Assembly (NCBI RefSeq): GCF_000827125.1
Contig: NZ_CP010311.1
Coordinates: 3,121,001 to 3,185,000 of the forward strand
Direction: 5' to 3'
Origin: Geoalkalibacter subterraneus
Lineage (GTDB): Bacteria; Desulfobacterota; Desulfuromonadia; Desulfuromonadales; Geoalkalibacteraceae
Length of the DNA: 64,000 bases
Below the pieces are notes generated by a model. It ran no database searches. It was not told the origin of the DNA and saw nothing but the letters and a program-made list of their open reading frames with translations. A program made the position numbers and the translations under genes. This document shows, piece by piece, positions 53,648-62,264 of the stretch. How positions within the stretch are numbered: the stretch's first letter is position 1; each line of letters begins with the position of its first letter.

Positions 53648-53739
53648 TTTCCCTCCGTGTCCTCAGTGCTCTCCGTGGTTCAATCCTTTGATTTTAAGAT
53701 TCCTCGGCGCACTCCGCGACCTCAGCGGTGAATGGCTCT
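53648..53739 (+). repeat. Dispersed repeat, right arm only (copy 8)
   Basis: CTCTCCGTGGTTCAATCC to ACCTCAGCGGTGAATGG is the right arm of the repeat and ends at the PilZ gene stop. It closes the module island. Confidence 0.75.
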
Positions 53740-54426
53740 TTACCGCCCGACCACATCCACCTTGGTGCGCAGCTGGCGCCGCTGTTCGGAGAAGCAGTAG
53801 GAGATGACCACTTCCTGATCTTCGTCTTCGATGTCGGTGAAATGGAGAGCCACGCCCCAGTGCTTTTCGCCGCGGGGGGTGCTGCGTACCACGCGGCCGA
53901 CGCAGCGCACAACAGTGCGGGGGGGGCCGGGAACGGAGAGTTCGAGTCCGAGCTGCTGACCGATGGCGGGATTGAATTCGGCGACAAAGAATATTCCACC
54001 GCCGCTGAGATTCACTCTTTCGGAAGGGGATTGGAGAATTTCAGGGCGTCCATTATCGTCTTCGACATGACGCCAGTAGCGCACCGGGAGATCGACGTCG
54101 ATGCGAAAGTGTTCGCGCTTCTGCGGATGCTCGTAGGCCTCAGTGACCTCAAGCACCAGTTGGCGGTCATTGACGATCTGCTTGACCACGCCATGCAGAG
54201 CCACCGTTGGGCCGGCAACCTGGATGGAGAGCTTGAATTCACCGTCCTGATCGATATTGTTGGGGAGAACATCGGGAAGAAAGTTGACTTTGATCAGCGT
54301 CGCGGCAACCGGCATCGCCACCCCTTCAAAGGGGAGTGAGCCCGTCCCTTTGGTGGGGAGATAGACCTTGATCGATTTTTTCCCCCCCAAGTGTTGGAGG
54401 GCGTCCTGGGGAGAAATGCGTTCCAT
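53740..54426 (-). CDS. PilZ-domain c-di-GMP protein (YcgR-like)
   Basis: The 228-residue protein has an N-terminal YcgR-like domain and a C-terminal PilZ domain. The c-di-GMP motifs are KREHFRID near residue 103 (RxxxR) and NLSGGG near 139 ([D/N]xSxxG). It probably slows the flagellar motor when c-di-GMP is high. It is the last gene of the fliD-fliS cluster. Confidence 0.85.
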   Translation of the reverse strand: MERISPQDALQHLGGKKSIKVYLPTKGTGSLPFEGVAMPVAATLIKVNFLPDVLPNNIDQDGEFKLSIQVAGPTVALHGVVKQIVNDRQLVLEVTEAYEHPQKREHFRIDVDLPVRYWRHVEDDNGRPEILQSPSERVNLSGGGIFFVAEFNPAIGQQLGLELSVPGPPRTVVRCVGRVVRSTPRGEKHWGVALHFTDIEDEDQEVVISYCFSEQRRQLRTKVDVVGR

Positions 54427-54448
54427 GAGAAAATTCGGAAAAAAGTGT

Positions 54449-54895
54449 TTAGAAAATGCTTGTCAGAATCGACCCCTTGCCCTGATCCTGCCCCCGATAA
54501 CCGCTCATGGCTGCTTTGCCGATACGGGCCTGGGTAAGCTCTTCGGAAATGACCGACATCATGCCACGAATTTTTTCGGATAGCAACTGGTTGTGTTCCC
54601 GTACCCGCGCCATAATCCGTGTGCGTCTCTCCAGGACCGCCTCAAGGGTTGCATCTTTGCAATTTAGAGCACAGACGCCCCGTTCCACATCGGCATCGAT
54701 CTCCGCGGCCTGCTGCTGGCGTTGGCGCAACTCTTCAGCAAAGAGGCTGATCTGCTCGGAATCCACTTTGCCGAGAGTTTCACCAAAGCGCTCCAGTGCG
54801 TCAAGAATGTCGCGGTACTGGCTGATGGAAAGATCAACGGTTTTGTAAACTTCATCCAGGGAGACGTTTTTATCGAAACTGCACTCACCCGACAT
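54449..54895 (-). CDS. FliT-like flagellar chaperone (putative)
   Basis: This 148-residue helical protein lies directly after fliS, its ATG sharing one base with the fliS stop. The central coiled region (residues about 20-110) suits a FlgN/FliT-type export chaperone, but the sequence is not clearly assignable. Position after fliD-fliS favours a FliT-like role in FliD export. The N-terminus has a Cys, and the C-terminus is Gly-rich. Confidence 0.6.
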   Translation of the reverse strand: MSGECSFDKNVSLDEVYKTVDLSISQYRDILDALERFGETLGKVDSEQISLFAEELRQRQQQAAEIDADVERGVCALNCKDATLEAVLERRTRIMARVREHNQLLSEKIRGMMSVISEELTQARIGKAAMSGYRGQDQGKGSILTSIF

Positions 54896-55314
54896 CAGCC
54901 GACCGCCACAGAGGGATTGGAGGAAGGCTGGGAGGCCCGTTCTTTGCGCACGATTTCTGCAGCCTCCACCCAGGCTTCGCGCAGCTCACGCAAAATTGAG
55001 ATGACCGGCGCCAGAACAGTAGCATCGTTGCGCGCATTGGCACGCGGAATTTCGCGCATCATGAAGTCATAGAGCGAGGCAAGATTGGCCGCAACTTCTC
55101 CACCGATCTCATGATCCAGGGTGGCGTTAAGTTCAGAAATAATTGCCAGGGTCTTGTCGATATTTTTAATTTTAACGGCGTAGTCGCCGCTTCCCATGGC
55201 TTCGGAAGCCTGCTCCAGAAAGCGGATGGCGCCGTCATAGAGCATGATCAGAATCTGTTCGGGCGAGGCAGTCTGAACCTGGGTGTTCTGGTAGTTTTTA
55301 AGATAAGCATTCAT
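54895..55314 (-). CDS. fliS: Flagellin export chaperone FliS
   Basis: The 139-residue protein carries the FliS start (YLKNYQNTQVQTASPEQILIML) and the YDGAIRFLEQA helix, with the later VAANLASLYDFMMREI pattern. It binds the flagellin C-terminus before export. It follows fliD by 3 bp. FliS also links to FliW control in some species, which fits the csrA-fliW genes nearby. Confidence 0.93.
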   Translation of the reverse strand: MNAYLKNYQNTQVQTASPEQILIMLYDGAIRFLEQASEAMGSGDYAVKIKNIDKTLAIISELNATLDHEIGGEVAANLASLYDFMMREIPRANARNDATVLAPVISILRELREAWVEAAEIVRKERASQPSSNPSVAVG

Positions 55315-55317
55315 CGG

Positions 55318-56658
55318 TTACTGTCCCCCTGCCAGATGAGTTAGATTGGGTAACTGGGAAAGGTAGCTGCTGGTGGCGTTCATGGAACTGACCAACTGTT
55401 CCATCGCAGTGAACTGGGCACGCAAAGTCTCTTCACGCTGTTCCAGACGCGCCTCCTGGCGCTCAATCTGCGAATCCAAACGACGCAACCCGCTGTCGGT
55501 GGCCGTTTTGCGACTGGCGAGAATGCCGTCGCTGCGGTCGGTGACACTTTTAAGGTAGTCCACGAGCTTAGCGGAGAGCCCTTCAGTAGCAGCACTACCG
55601 GCAAACAAGCCGACGACCCCATCCAGGTCATCGCTGATAGCGCCTTTAAGAACAGCACCATCAACTTTAAGGGTGCCGTCTTTTTGCGTTGAGACTCCCA
55701 GTTGGGTCAACGCCTGGATGCTATTGTCACCGCCTAACGCAGATCCAATCATGGATTGCAGGCGCCGCAAGGGCATGTGCAGGCCGGAGTCACGCCCCCA
55801 ACTGGAATCGCTCTGGTCTGAAATAAAGCTTACGACCTCATTGTAGGACGTGACGAAATCCTTCACTTTCTTCTCGACCGCATCTACATCCAGATCGACC
55901 TGCACACCGGTCGTTTCAGCTGCATCGGCATGAGGTTTAAGAAGATCAATGGTAACGCCGGGAATGGCCTCGGTAATACTGTTGCTGTTTCGATAGATGT
56001 CGATGCCATCGACTTTGATATGAGCCTGAGACCCTTCCTGCGTCTGTGTAAACAGGGGCGAGGCGTAGGTTCCCCCTGTTAGGGAGGCCGTTGCCTCAAC
56101 GGCGGTTCCCGCGTCATCGGCAGTCAGCACCAGGCGATAGGGATTGTCTGGATCACCGTCATTGATGATGCTGGCGCTGACCCCGGCACCGGCCGCATTG
56201 ATCGCATCACGGATGCCGCCGAGGGAGTTGTTGGTCTCATCGAGCGTGATATCCACTGATTCGCCGCCCACTGTCAGGCTCAGGGTTCCGGTCCCGAACT
56301 CACCAGCGCTGATGTCGGCAAACCCCTGGCTGACCTCCTTCTCGCGGCGGGCCAGGCTGACGACGTTGATATTGTAATCACCCTGTTCCGCAGAAGACGA
56401 GGCACTAACGGAAAAATAGTCTTCCGAAGCGGCCACGGCTTTATTTGCTGCGATTTTATCGAACGATGCCAGCCCCTCCGCCTTTTCCAGCAGCCCTTTA
56501 AGCTTGCTGTCAAATTTGGTAAAGGCATCAAGACGGCTTTTGAGATAGCTTTGCTCGCGCTGCAACCGCTCGATCGGCTTGCGCTCAATCTTGAGTAACT
56601 GTGTAATGAGCTCGTTGGTATCGAGGCCGGTCGCTAATCCACCGATTTGAATGGCCAT
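55318..56658 (-). CDS. fliD: Flagellar filament cap protein FliD
   Basis: The 446-residue protein has the FliD N-terminus (IGGLATGLDTNELITQLLKIE) and C-terminus (LRAQFTAMEQLVSSMNATSSYL). Its length is normal for the family. It forms the cap that guides flagellin folding. The ATG at 56658 has AAGGAG upstream; an earlier ATG at 56706 lacks one. A sigma-28 promoter is at 56731-56758. Confidence 0.94.
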   Translation of the reverse strand: MAIQIGGLATGLDTNELITQLLKIERKPIERLQREQSYLKSRLDAFTKFDSKLKGLLEKAEGLASFDKIAANKAVAASEDYFSVSASSSAEQGDYNINVVSLARREKEVSQGFADISAGEFGTGTLSLTVGGESVDITLDETNNSLGGIRDAINAAGAGVSASIINDGDPDNPYRLVLTADDAGTAVEATASLTGGTYASPLFTQTQEGSQAHIKVDGIDIYRNSNSITEAIPGVTIDLLKPHADAAETTGVQVDLDVDAVEKKVKDFVTSYNEVVSFISDQSDSSWGRDSGLHMPLRRLQSMIGSALGGDNSIQALTQLGVSTQKDGTLKVDGAVLKGAISDDLDGVVGLFAGSAATEGLSAKLVDYLKSVTDRSDGILASRKTATDSGLRRLDSQIERQEARLEQREETLRAQFTAMEQLVSSMNATSSYLSQLPNLTHLAGGQ

Positions 56659-56730
56659 GAAGACTCTCCTTGCTTGCGCGCGAAAGTTTTCCAAGACAGA
56701 GGGCAAAACCCCCAGCCGGATTTGGGACTC

Positions 56731-56758
56731 TTATCGGCTCGCAACCAGAAAGAGTTTA
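56731..56758 (-). promoter_or_regulatory. Sigma-28 promoter of fliD
   Basis: On the minus strand, TAAA is followed after 16 bp by GCCGATAA, about 75 bp before the fliD start. It matches the fliC and flgM promoters. Confidence 0.8.
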
Positions 56759-56774
56759 GAGAAAATTTTCATCT

Positions 56775-57200
56775 TCAGGCAGCAGGCAGCGGAGTTCGGG
56801 TTTGCCAGGAAGTTTTTTCCAGAATCACCTGTAATGCACGATTTGTCTTTGGTGCAAAGAGAATGGGAGCGGCCAGATTGAGGGTGATCTTGCGGTCGGG
56901 AGGCACGGTGACCACAGCCAGTAGCAGGCAGTCATCCTCGTCGCCGATCCCCAGTTTGGAACGCTCGCCGGCATCGGGCGTGACGGCATAATCGAGGAAA
57001 AAACCGCATGGATCGGTGAGGACAAAAGCCAAGGCCGCGTCCTCCACGCTCTGAATCCAGAACAGAGGGCCGGGTTTTGTCTGCGGCATGACGATAAAAT
57101 GGTGCAGATGGGGAAAGCCGACAAGACCTTCGGGAAATTTCAGCGTCTGCTCGGGATCGTATTCGATGTCGCCGAAGCGGGTACCGGTCAAAGTTTTCAT
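56775..57200 (-). CDS. fliW: Flagellar assembly factor FliW
   Basis: The 141-residue protein has FGDIEYDPEQTLKFPEGLVGF at its start, typical for FliW, and FVLTDP near residue 59. It binds CsrA and frees flagellin mRNA from repression, until flagellin binds FliW in turn. The ATG at 57200 overlaps the csrA stop by 4 bp. Confidence 0.92.
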   Translation of the reverse strand: MKTLTGTRFGDIEYDPEQTLKFPEGLVGFPHLHHFIVMPQTKPGPLFWIQSVEDAALAFVLTDPCGFFLDYAVTPDAGERSKLGIGDEDDCLLLAVVTVPPDRKITLNLAAPILFAPKTNRALQVILEKTSWQTRTPLPAA

Positions 57201-57436
57201 TTTTTTTCGACACCTTTCAGGCTCTCGCTCAAGGCATCCAGGTCGGTCGGGTTCCATTGAGCGGCCTCCTGGTTCTCACGGCAGATGCGGTCGAAGACCT
57301 CCTGCCGATAGATTTTCTTGTCGGCGGGGGCTTCGATTCCCAGTCGCACCGCGCCGCCTTTGACTTCAAGCACGGTCACACGGATGTCATCACCGATGAG
57401 AAATCCTTCTTCGGACTTGCGGGTCAATACCAGCAT
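57197..57436 (-). CDS. csrA: Carbon storage regulator CsrA
   Basis: The 79-residue protein has the CsrA core (MLVLTRKSEEGFLIGDDI, VRLGIEAPADKKIYRQEV). Its C-terminal tail is longer than in enteric CsrA, as usual for FliW-dependent CsrA. It represses translation of mRNAs with GGA motifs, flagellin being the likely main target. Confidence 0.95.
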   Translation of the reverse strand: MLVLTRKSEEGFLIGDDIRVTVLEVKGGAVRLGIEAPADKKIYRQEVFDRICRENQEAAQWNPTDLDALSESLKGVEKK

Positions 57437-57512
57437 TGCTTCGCCCTCCCTGGCTTGTGTCGTATCGCTGTCCTTCCCTGGACTGCAATCATCGTGCGCA
57501 AAAGATGCCTTG

Positions 57513-58400
57513 TCAACGCATATAGTCGAGAATCGACAGGCGCGAAACGCGCGAGGTAATATCGAGAGCCGCTTTGAAGGCAGTCTCCTGCATGGTCATA
57601 TTGGTGATCGTTTCCACCAGGTCGGCATCTTCGTAGCGCGACAGCATAGCCTCCATGTCGATACGGACATCCTCCATGTTGAGCTTGGCGCTGTCCACCC
57701 GCTGGGCCAGGTTGCCCATCCGTGAACGCTGAGAGCGCATCTGGTCCGCAGCCCGGTCCAGATCATCCATCTCGGCAAGAGCTGCGGCCGCATCCCCCAC
57801 ATCAAGGGCCGAAACCATGTTGTCGAACAACTGCCACATATCCTTTCCAGTGCCGGGATCTCCAAACACCTCCTCGCCGGTGAGATTGACCTTGACCTTT
57901 TCACCTGGGCCGATTTCAAGTTCAAAAGCCTCATTATCTCCAGCATATGCGACAGGATCACCTGAGTAGGGAGGAGTATCCTCCTTGAAGCCAGAGAAAA
58001 GATATTTTCCGTCCACACTCGAATTCGCCAGAGCCAGCAGTTCATCCTTCATCAACTGCATCTGGTTCCCTAGAGTTTTGAGGTCAGCTTCAGAAAGGCT
58101 GCCGTTGCCGGCATAAACCAGCGTCTCCTTGGCGCGCACCATGACCGATTCGACCCGCTCCAGATGGGTGTCGAGCACATCGAGCCGCTCCCCGGCAATG
58201 CCCATGGTGTCGAGAAAACGGTCGGAGGCGCGAATCTGACCCCGCGCGTTAAGCATGGGGCGGATGGCGGACGGGTCGTCGGAAGGCTTGGTCACCTTCT
58301 TGCCGGTGGCCGCCTGAAGGCGCAGTTCCTCCAGCCGAGTGTTGGACTGGGTCATATTGGCGAGCAGGCTGCGGTATGTGGTGGTCAGTGTGGCGCGCAT
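57513..58400 (-). CDS. flgL: Flagellar hook-filament junction protein FlgL
   Basis: The 295-residue protein resembles flagellin at both ends (MTQSNTRLEELRLQAATGKKV; LSRYEDADLVETITNMTMQE) and follows flgK by 3 bp, the usual order. It forms the second junction ring between hook and filament. The length is normal. Confidence 0.92.
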   Translation of the reverse strand: MRATLTTTYRSLLANMTQSNTRLEELRLQAATGKKVTKPSDDPSAIRPMLNARGQIRASDRFLDTMGIAGERLDVLDTHLERVESVMVRAKETLVYAGNGSLSEADLKTLGNQMQLMKDELLALANSSVDGKYLFSGFKEDTPPYSGDPVAYAGDNEAFELEIGPGEKVKVNLTGEEVFGDPGTGKDMWQLFDNMVSALDVGDAAAALAEMDDLDRAADQMRSQRSRMGNLAQRVDSAKLNMEDVRIDMEAMLSRYEDADLVETITNMTMQETAFKAALDITSRVSRLSILDYMR

Positions 58401-58403
58401 GGC

Positions 58404-59801
58404 TTACCTCTTGAGACTCAGCAGGGATTCCATCAGTTCATCGACGACGGCCAGAAATTTGGCCGAGGCCTCAAAGCCTTTCTGGTACTGCATCAGGTCG
58501 ACCATTTCCTCCTCCAGCGACACGCCCACCGTGGCATCGCGCATATTGCGGATCTGCACCATGGCATCTTCAAGGCCCTGGGCACTGGTTTGCGCGCGGG
58601 CGGCCTCGATTCCGACCTTGGAAGTAATCTTGGAGAAATAGCCGGTGAAGGAATCATTACCGTCCATCACCGTGAGGTCATCGGCCAAAGCAGCAAGGTT
58701 AAGCGCGTTGCGATTATCGCCAATGCCGGTGTTGCCTTTTCCGGCGGCAACCTTGGCTGTATCTGTTATCGCAACAGCCATAGCCTTGGCGTAGCCATTT
58801 TCAGGATCAGGGCCTACAGAGATTTGGAAAAAATCCAGCCCCCCGGCACCATCAAGGTCGAAACCGTCCGTATGTATCTCATTGACCTCTTTAGCCAGCG
58901 TAAAGGCCAGATGATCAAGCTCTGCCATCCTCTCCGGAATCACTTCGTCGCGCACGCTCATCAACCCCCGGAACTCACCACCGACCATATGGCTCTTGAG
59001 TTCCGTAGTGGAATTGGGTCCGGTCCGCAATACCAACTGCAGGTTGAGATCGGCATCGAGCTGCGGCTCAAGAGACATCGCCGAAGTATCCTGCACCAGC
59101 GGCTGCCCGCCAGGCAACTGCAGCGAGACCTTGCCGTTCTCTTCGTAGTAGGTCGCTCCAAGTTCGCGCGAGACCTGCTCGATCAGCATGTCGCGCCGGT
59201 CACGGTCGCTGTTGGCCGATTGGCCGGAAATCTCCACCGTCGAAATCCTCAGGTTGAGGTCGGCAATCTCCTGCAAGACCGGATTGATGGCAGTGATCTT
59301 TGATTCAATGGACGCGTTGATATTGCGCTGCGCACTTCTAAGACTGGTGACAGCGTCGTCAAAGGAGCGCGCCAGCAGATCGCCGCGCTGCAGCACGATC
59401 TGGCGCTCGGTCTGCCCGGCAGGGTTGGCGGAGAGCTGTTTCCAGGAGTCAAAAAAGCGGTCAATCTCTGTCGAGAGGTTGTTTTCAGCGACGCTGAAGA
59501 TGCGCTCCAGCTCGGCCATAGGAGCCGCACGGGAGCTCTCTTCACCGAGTTGTCCGCTCTTGTCATGGATCTGCCGAGTCAAAAAAACGTCGTGCTCGCG
59601 GGCGATATTGTTGATATTGACGCCCTGGCCGATAAAAAAGCCGCGCAATTCCAGGGAAGGCACCGGCTGGAACACGGCCTTCTGCCGCGAATAGCCGGGA
59701 GTATTGACATTGGCGATATTGTTGCCGGCGATCTCCACCGCCTTCTGGCTGGTGCGAAGGCTCGTTTTCCCGGCGTTGAGTGCGCTCATCAGTCCAGCCA
59801 T
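58404..59801 (-). CDS. flgK: Flagellar hook-associated protein FlgK
   Basis: The 465-residue protein has the conserved N-terminus (LRTSQKAVEIAGNNIANVNTPGYSRQ) and C-terminus (EEEMVDLMQYQKGFEASAK). It forms the first junction ring. It is on the shorter side for FlgK, so the outer domain is reduced. It lies 3 bp after flgN. Confidence 0.94.
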   Translation of the reverse strand: MAGLMSALNAGKTSLRTSQKAVEIAGNNIANVNTPGYSRQKAVFQPVPSLELRGFFIGQGVNINNIAREHDVFLTRQIHDKSGQLGEESSRAAPMAELERIFSVAENNLSTEIDRFFDSWKQLSANPAGQTERQIVLQRGDLLARSFDDAVTSLRSAQRNINASIESKITAINPVLQEIADLNLRISTVEISGQSANSDRDRRDMLIEQVSRELGATYYEENGKVSLQLPGGQPLVQDTSAMSLEPQLDADLNLQLVLRTGPNSTTELKSHMVGGEFRGLMSVRDEVIPERMAELDHLAFTLAKEVNEIHTDGFDLDGAGGLDFFQISVGPDPENGYAKAMAVAITDTAKVAAGKGNTGIGDNRNALNLAALADDLTVMDGNDSFTGYFSKITSKVGIEAARAQTSAQGLEDAMVQIRNMRDATVGVSLEEEMVDLMQYQKGFEASAKFLAVVDELMESLLSLKR

Positions 59802-59804
59802 GGC

Positions 59805-60161
59805 TTAAATCCTCCCCGCCAGCAGTTTACCGCCAGCCTTGCCCGGCGTCAGAGACCCCGAGGCGCCGTAAGCCGGCGGCGGGATCTGCTTCTCGAAAAA
59901 AGCCACCGTATCGCGCACCAGGCGCAGCCCCGACCAGAACAGGAACGCGTTGCGGCGGTTCTCAGCACGAACCTCTTCCGCAAGCTCCCTGCATTCAAGG
60001 CTTTCACAGGGAGGAGCTTCCGCCAGAATCTCCATCAGTTCTTCCTTGCGGCGGGCTGTTTCGGAAAGGGCTTCCATATCAAAATCCCGCGCTGCGCGAC
60101 GCTCCTGAGCGATCAGGTCCCGCAGCTGCAGCAACTGCTCATGGACAAACTCTTCAGTCAT
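59805..60161 (-). CDS. flgN: Flagellar chaperone FlgN
   Basis: The 118-residue helical protein lies between flgM and flgK, the standard place for FlgN. It should bind FlgK and FlgL before export. The ATG at 60161 overlaps the flgM stop by 8 bp; a longer reading to 60281 lies within flgM. Confidence 0.85.
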   Translation of the reverse strand: MTEEFVHEQLLQLRDLIAQERRAARDFDMEALSETARRKEELMEILAEAPPCESLECRELAEEVRAENRRNAFLFWSGLRLVRDTVAFFEKQIPPPAYGASGSLTPGKAGGKLLAGRI

Positions 60162-60453
60162 TGCGCGGCTCCTGAGAAACGAATTTGAGCAGGCTGGCCG
60201 CCACCTTGTGCATATCCGGATTGTAAGTGCCTCCGGCGACCTGCGCCTTGATGGACGCCACCTTTTCAGCACGCTGCGCATCCGCCGGGCTGGAGGCTTC
60301 GCGAGCTTTGTTCACCCCCTGCAGAACGGAAGAAAAATCGACCTTGTCGCCCTGGCGTGGGCCGGCCGATTTTCCCGCTTCGTTTTTGTGCGTGGCGCGC
60401 GTTGTGATGGGCGGCGGCACCATCTGATTGCCGAATATTTTTTTAATGGACAT
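60154..60453 (-). CDS. flgM: Anti-sigma-28 factor FlgM
   Basis: The 99-residue protein has the FlgM C-terminal pattern (REASSPADAQRAEKVASIKAQVAGGTYNPD broken over residues 55-80, and KVAASLLKF). It binds sigma-28 until it is exported on hook completion. A perfect-spacing sigma-28 promoter precedes it, giving feedback control. Confidence 0.9.
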   Translation of the reverse strand: MSIKKIFGNQMVPPPITTRATHKNEAGKSAGPRQGDKVDFSSVLQGVNKAREASSPADAQRAEKVASIKAQVAGGTYNPDMHKVAASLLKFVSQEPRND

Positions 60454-60488
60454 CGCAATGCTCCCTTGGTTTCTTTCACTTGGAATAC

Positions 60489-60515
60489 TTATCGGCAGGG
60501 TGCGGGGGATCTTTA
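60489..60515 (-). promoter_or_regulatory. Sigma-28 promoter of the flgM operon
   Basis: On the minus strand, TAAA, exactly 15 bp, then GCCGATAA: a full consensus match, about 35 bp upstream of the flgM start. Confidence 0.85.
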
Positions 60516-60542
60516 GGGAAAAATTAGAGAGGTGGGAGAAAG

Positions 60543-60657
60543 GCTTTGAACCACAGAGGGCACGGAGAACTCAGAGGAAAAGCCACAGAGAGAATCTTTT
60601 TGTAAAACTCTGAGTCCTCTGTGATCTCTAGAGAACGAAGTGAACGGGTGGTTCAGG
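60543..60657 (-). repeat. Dispersed repeat copy 9 between flgJ and flgM (reverse orientation)
   Basis: Read on the minus strand, this runs from GAACCACCCGTTCACTTCG through CTCTAGAGATCACAGAGG to CCCTCTGTGGTTCAA. It matches copy 1 near mazEF in reverse orientation. The flgJ stop codon lies at its edge. Confidence 0.8.
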
Positions 60658-60976
60658 GCTTTTTGTCTTCCACCGGCCCCTGCAGGTGACGGTAGAGCGC
60701 TTCGGCGATGCCGATGCCCTGGGTGGCGGAGGCTTTCTGGGCCACTTCCCAGTCCATCATTTCCTGGAACATCTGCTGTCCGCCGTTTGGGGGGAGCAAG
60801 CCATCGGTCGGTACGCTCTTGCGCATCTCCTTGAACATGGAATTCACAAACAGTGCTTCAAACTGCTGACAGGCTTCCTTGAGCTTCTGCGGGTCGTTTT
60901 TCTGCGCGCCGGTTGCGGATTTCTTCTGTTCCAGAGCGCGGGAGGCGAGCAGTTGCGGGTCGATTTTCATTTCCAT
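60653..60976 (-). CDS. flgJ: Rod-binding protein FlgJ (short, no muramidase domain)
   Basis: The 107-residue protein carries only the rod-binding domain: LKEACQQFEALFVNSMFKEMR near residue 32 and MDWEVAQKASATQGIGIAEALYR split over 73-95. The peptidoglycan hydrolase half of enteric FlgJ is absent, as is common outside gamma- and beta-proteobacteria. Another enzyme must open the wall for the rod. It is bordered by dispersed repeats on both sides. Confidence 0.87.
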   Translation of the reverse strand: MEMKIDPQLLASRALEQKKSATGAQKNDPQKLKEACQQFEALFVNSMFKEMRKSVPTDGLLPPNGGQQMFQEMMDWEVAQKASATQGIGIAEALYRHLQGPVEDKKP

Positions 60977-60989
60977 GGGGAAAACCTTT

Positions 60990-61133
60990 GCAGTTATTCA
61001 CCACAGAGCACACAGAGAACACGAAGAAAAATCTGAGCAAAAAATCTAAAACAGTAAATAAAATTTTTTGGATTTTCCTAGATTCGGTTTTTCCTCTGTG
61101 CCCTCTGTGGTCTCTGTGGTTCAGGATTTCTAG
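60990..61133. repeat. Dispersed repeat copy 10 between flgI and flgJ
   Basis: TTCACCACAGAGCACACAGAG at the left and CTCTGTGGTCTCTGTGGTTC at the right form an imperfect long inverted repeat around an AT-rich centre. It is a diverged relative of the other copies. Confidence 0.7.
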
Positions 61134-61137
61134 AGAT

Positions 61138-62253
61138 TTACAGGATCACCAACTCAGCATGCAGCGCCCCGCTGGCTTTAATCGCCTGGAAGATGGCGAT
61201 CAGGTCGCGGGGGGTGGCGCCGATGGCATTGAGGCCGCGGGCGATTTCGCCGATACTTACGCCCCGGTCGACCACCACCAGGTTGCCGATTTCTTCGGTC
61301 ACCTCTATCTCGGTCTCCGGCACGACCACGGTATCCCCTTCAGCCAGCGGATTAGGCTGGCTGACCCGGGCCGATTCACTTATGACCAGATTGAGGTTGC
61401 CGTGGGAAACCGCCACGGTAGCGATGCGCACGTCCTCACCCATGACGATGGTGCCGGTTTTTTCGTTGATAACGATACGGGCCACGGTATCCGGGCGCAC
61501 TTCAAGTTCTTCCAGAGCCGCGATAAAATCAATTTTGTGGTCATGATAAAACTCGGGGATGCTGACTTGAAGGCTGGAACCGTCAACGGAGCGGGCAATA
61601 TCGCCGCCGAAGCGCTCATTGACTACCCGGCTGATGCGGGAGATGGTGGTGAAATCCGCCTGCTGGATGCGATAGGTCAATTGATTGCCGACTCCAAAAT
61701 CAAATTGCACTTCGCGCTCCACCAAGGCTCCGTCAGGCACTCGACCCGCCGTGGGGTGATTTTTCTGCACCGTCGCCGCCTTGCCGCCAAAAGCGATGGC
61801 ACCCACCACGACCGGCCCCTGGGCCACGGCATATACCTGCCCGTCCGGACCTTTCAGTGGCGTCATGAGCAGCGTGCCGCCGACCAGGCTGTCCGCATCA
61901 CCAATGGAAGAGACCAACGCATCAATGCCAGTGCCCGCCTTGGCAAAGGGGGGCAGTTCGGCGGTGACCATCACCGCCGCCACATTATCCACCTTGATCT
62001 GTCCCGGTTCGACCGCCACACCGAGACGCTCCAGCATATTGGCCAGCGACTGAATCGTGAACTCGGTGCTCTGGCTGTCACCGCTGCCGTTGAGCCCCAC
62101 CACCAGCCCGTAGCCGACCAGCTGGTTGTTGCGCACCCCTTCGATCTTGGCGATGTCCTTGATCCGCGCCGCCTGAGCCGATGTCGCAAACAAGATAACA
62201 AGAGCCACCAAAATCATTAGGGGTTTAAATATTTTATGCTTTGTGTTTTCCAT
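61138..62253 (-). CDS. flgI: Flagellar P-ring protein FlgI
   Basis: The 371-residue protein has a signal peptide (residues 1-28, ending SAQA) and the FlgI pattern: RIKDIAKIEGVRNNQLVGYG, LVVGLNGSGDS. It forms the periplasmic P ring, confirming a Gram-negative envelope. Length is normal. Confidence 0.94.
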   Translation of the reverse strand: MENTKHKIFKPLMILVALVILFATSAQAARIKDIAKIEGVRNNQLVGYGLVVGLNGSGDSQSTEFTIQSLANMLERLGVAVEPGQIKVDNVAAVMVTAELPPFAKAGTGIDALVSSIGDADSLVGGTLLMTPLKGPDGQVYAVAQGPVVVGAIAFGGKAATVQKNHPTAGRVPDGALVEREVQFDFGVGNQLTYRIQQADFTTISRISRVVNERFGGDIARSVDGSSLQVSIPEFYHDHKIDFIAALEELEVRPDTVARIVINEKTGTIVMGEDVRIATVAVSHGNLNLVISESARVSQPNPLAEGDTVVVPETEIEVTEEIGNLVVVDRGVSIGEIARGLNAIGATPRDLIAIFQAIKASGALHAELVIL

Positions 62254-62264
62254 TCATTTCACCC

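Noticed and set aside
38957-53739. Integron cassette array
   Set aside because: Modules between repeats look similar, but there is no tyrosine integrase, no attC core sites, and genes face both directions.
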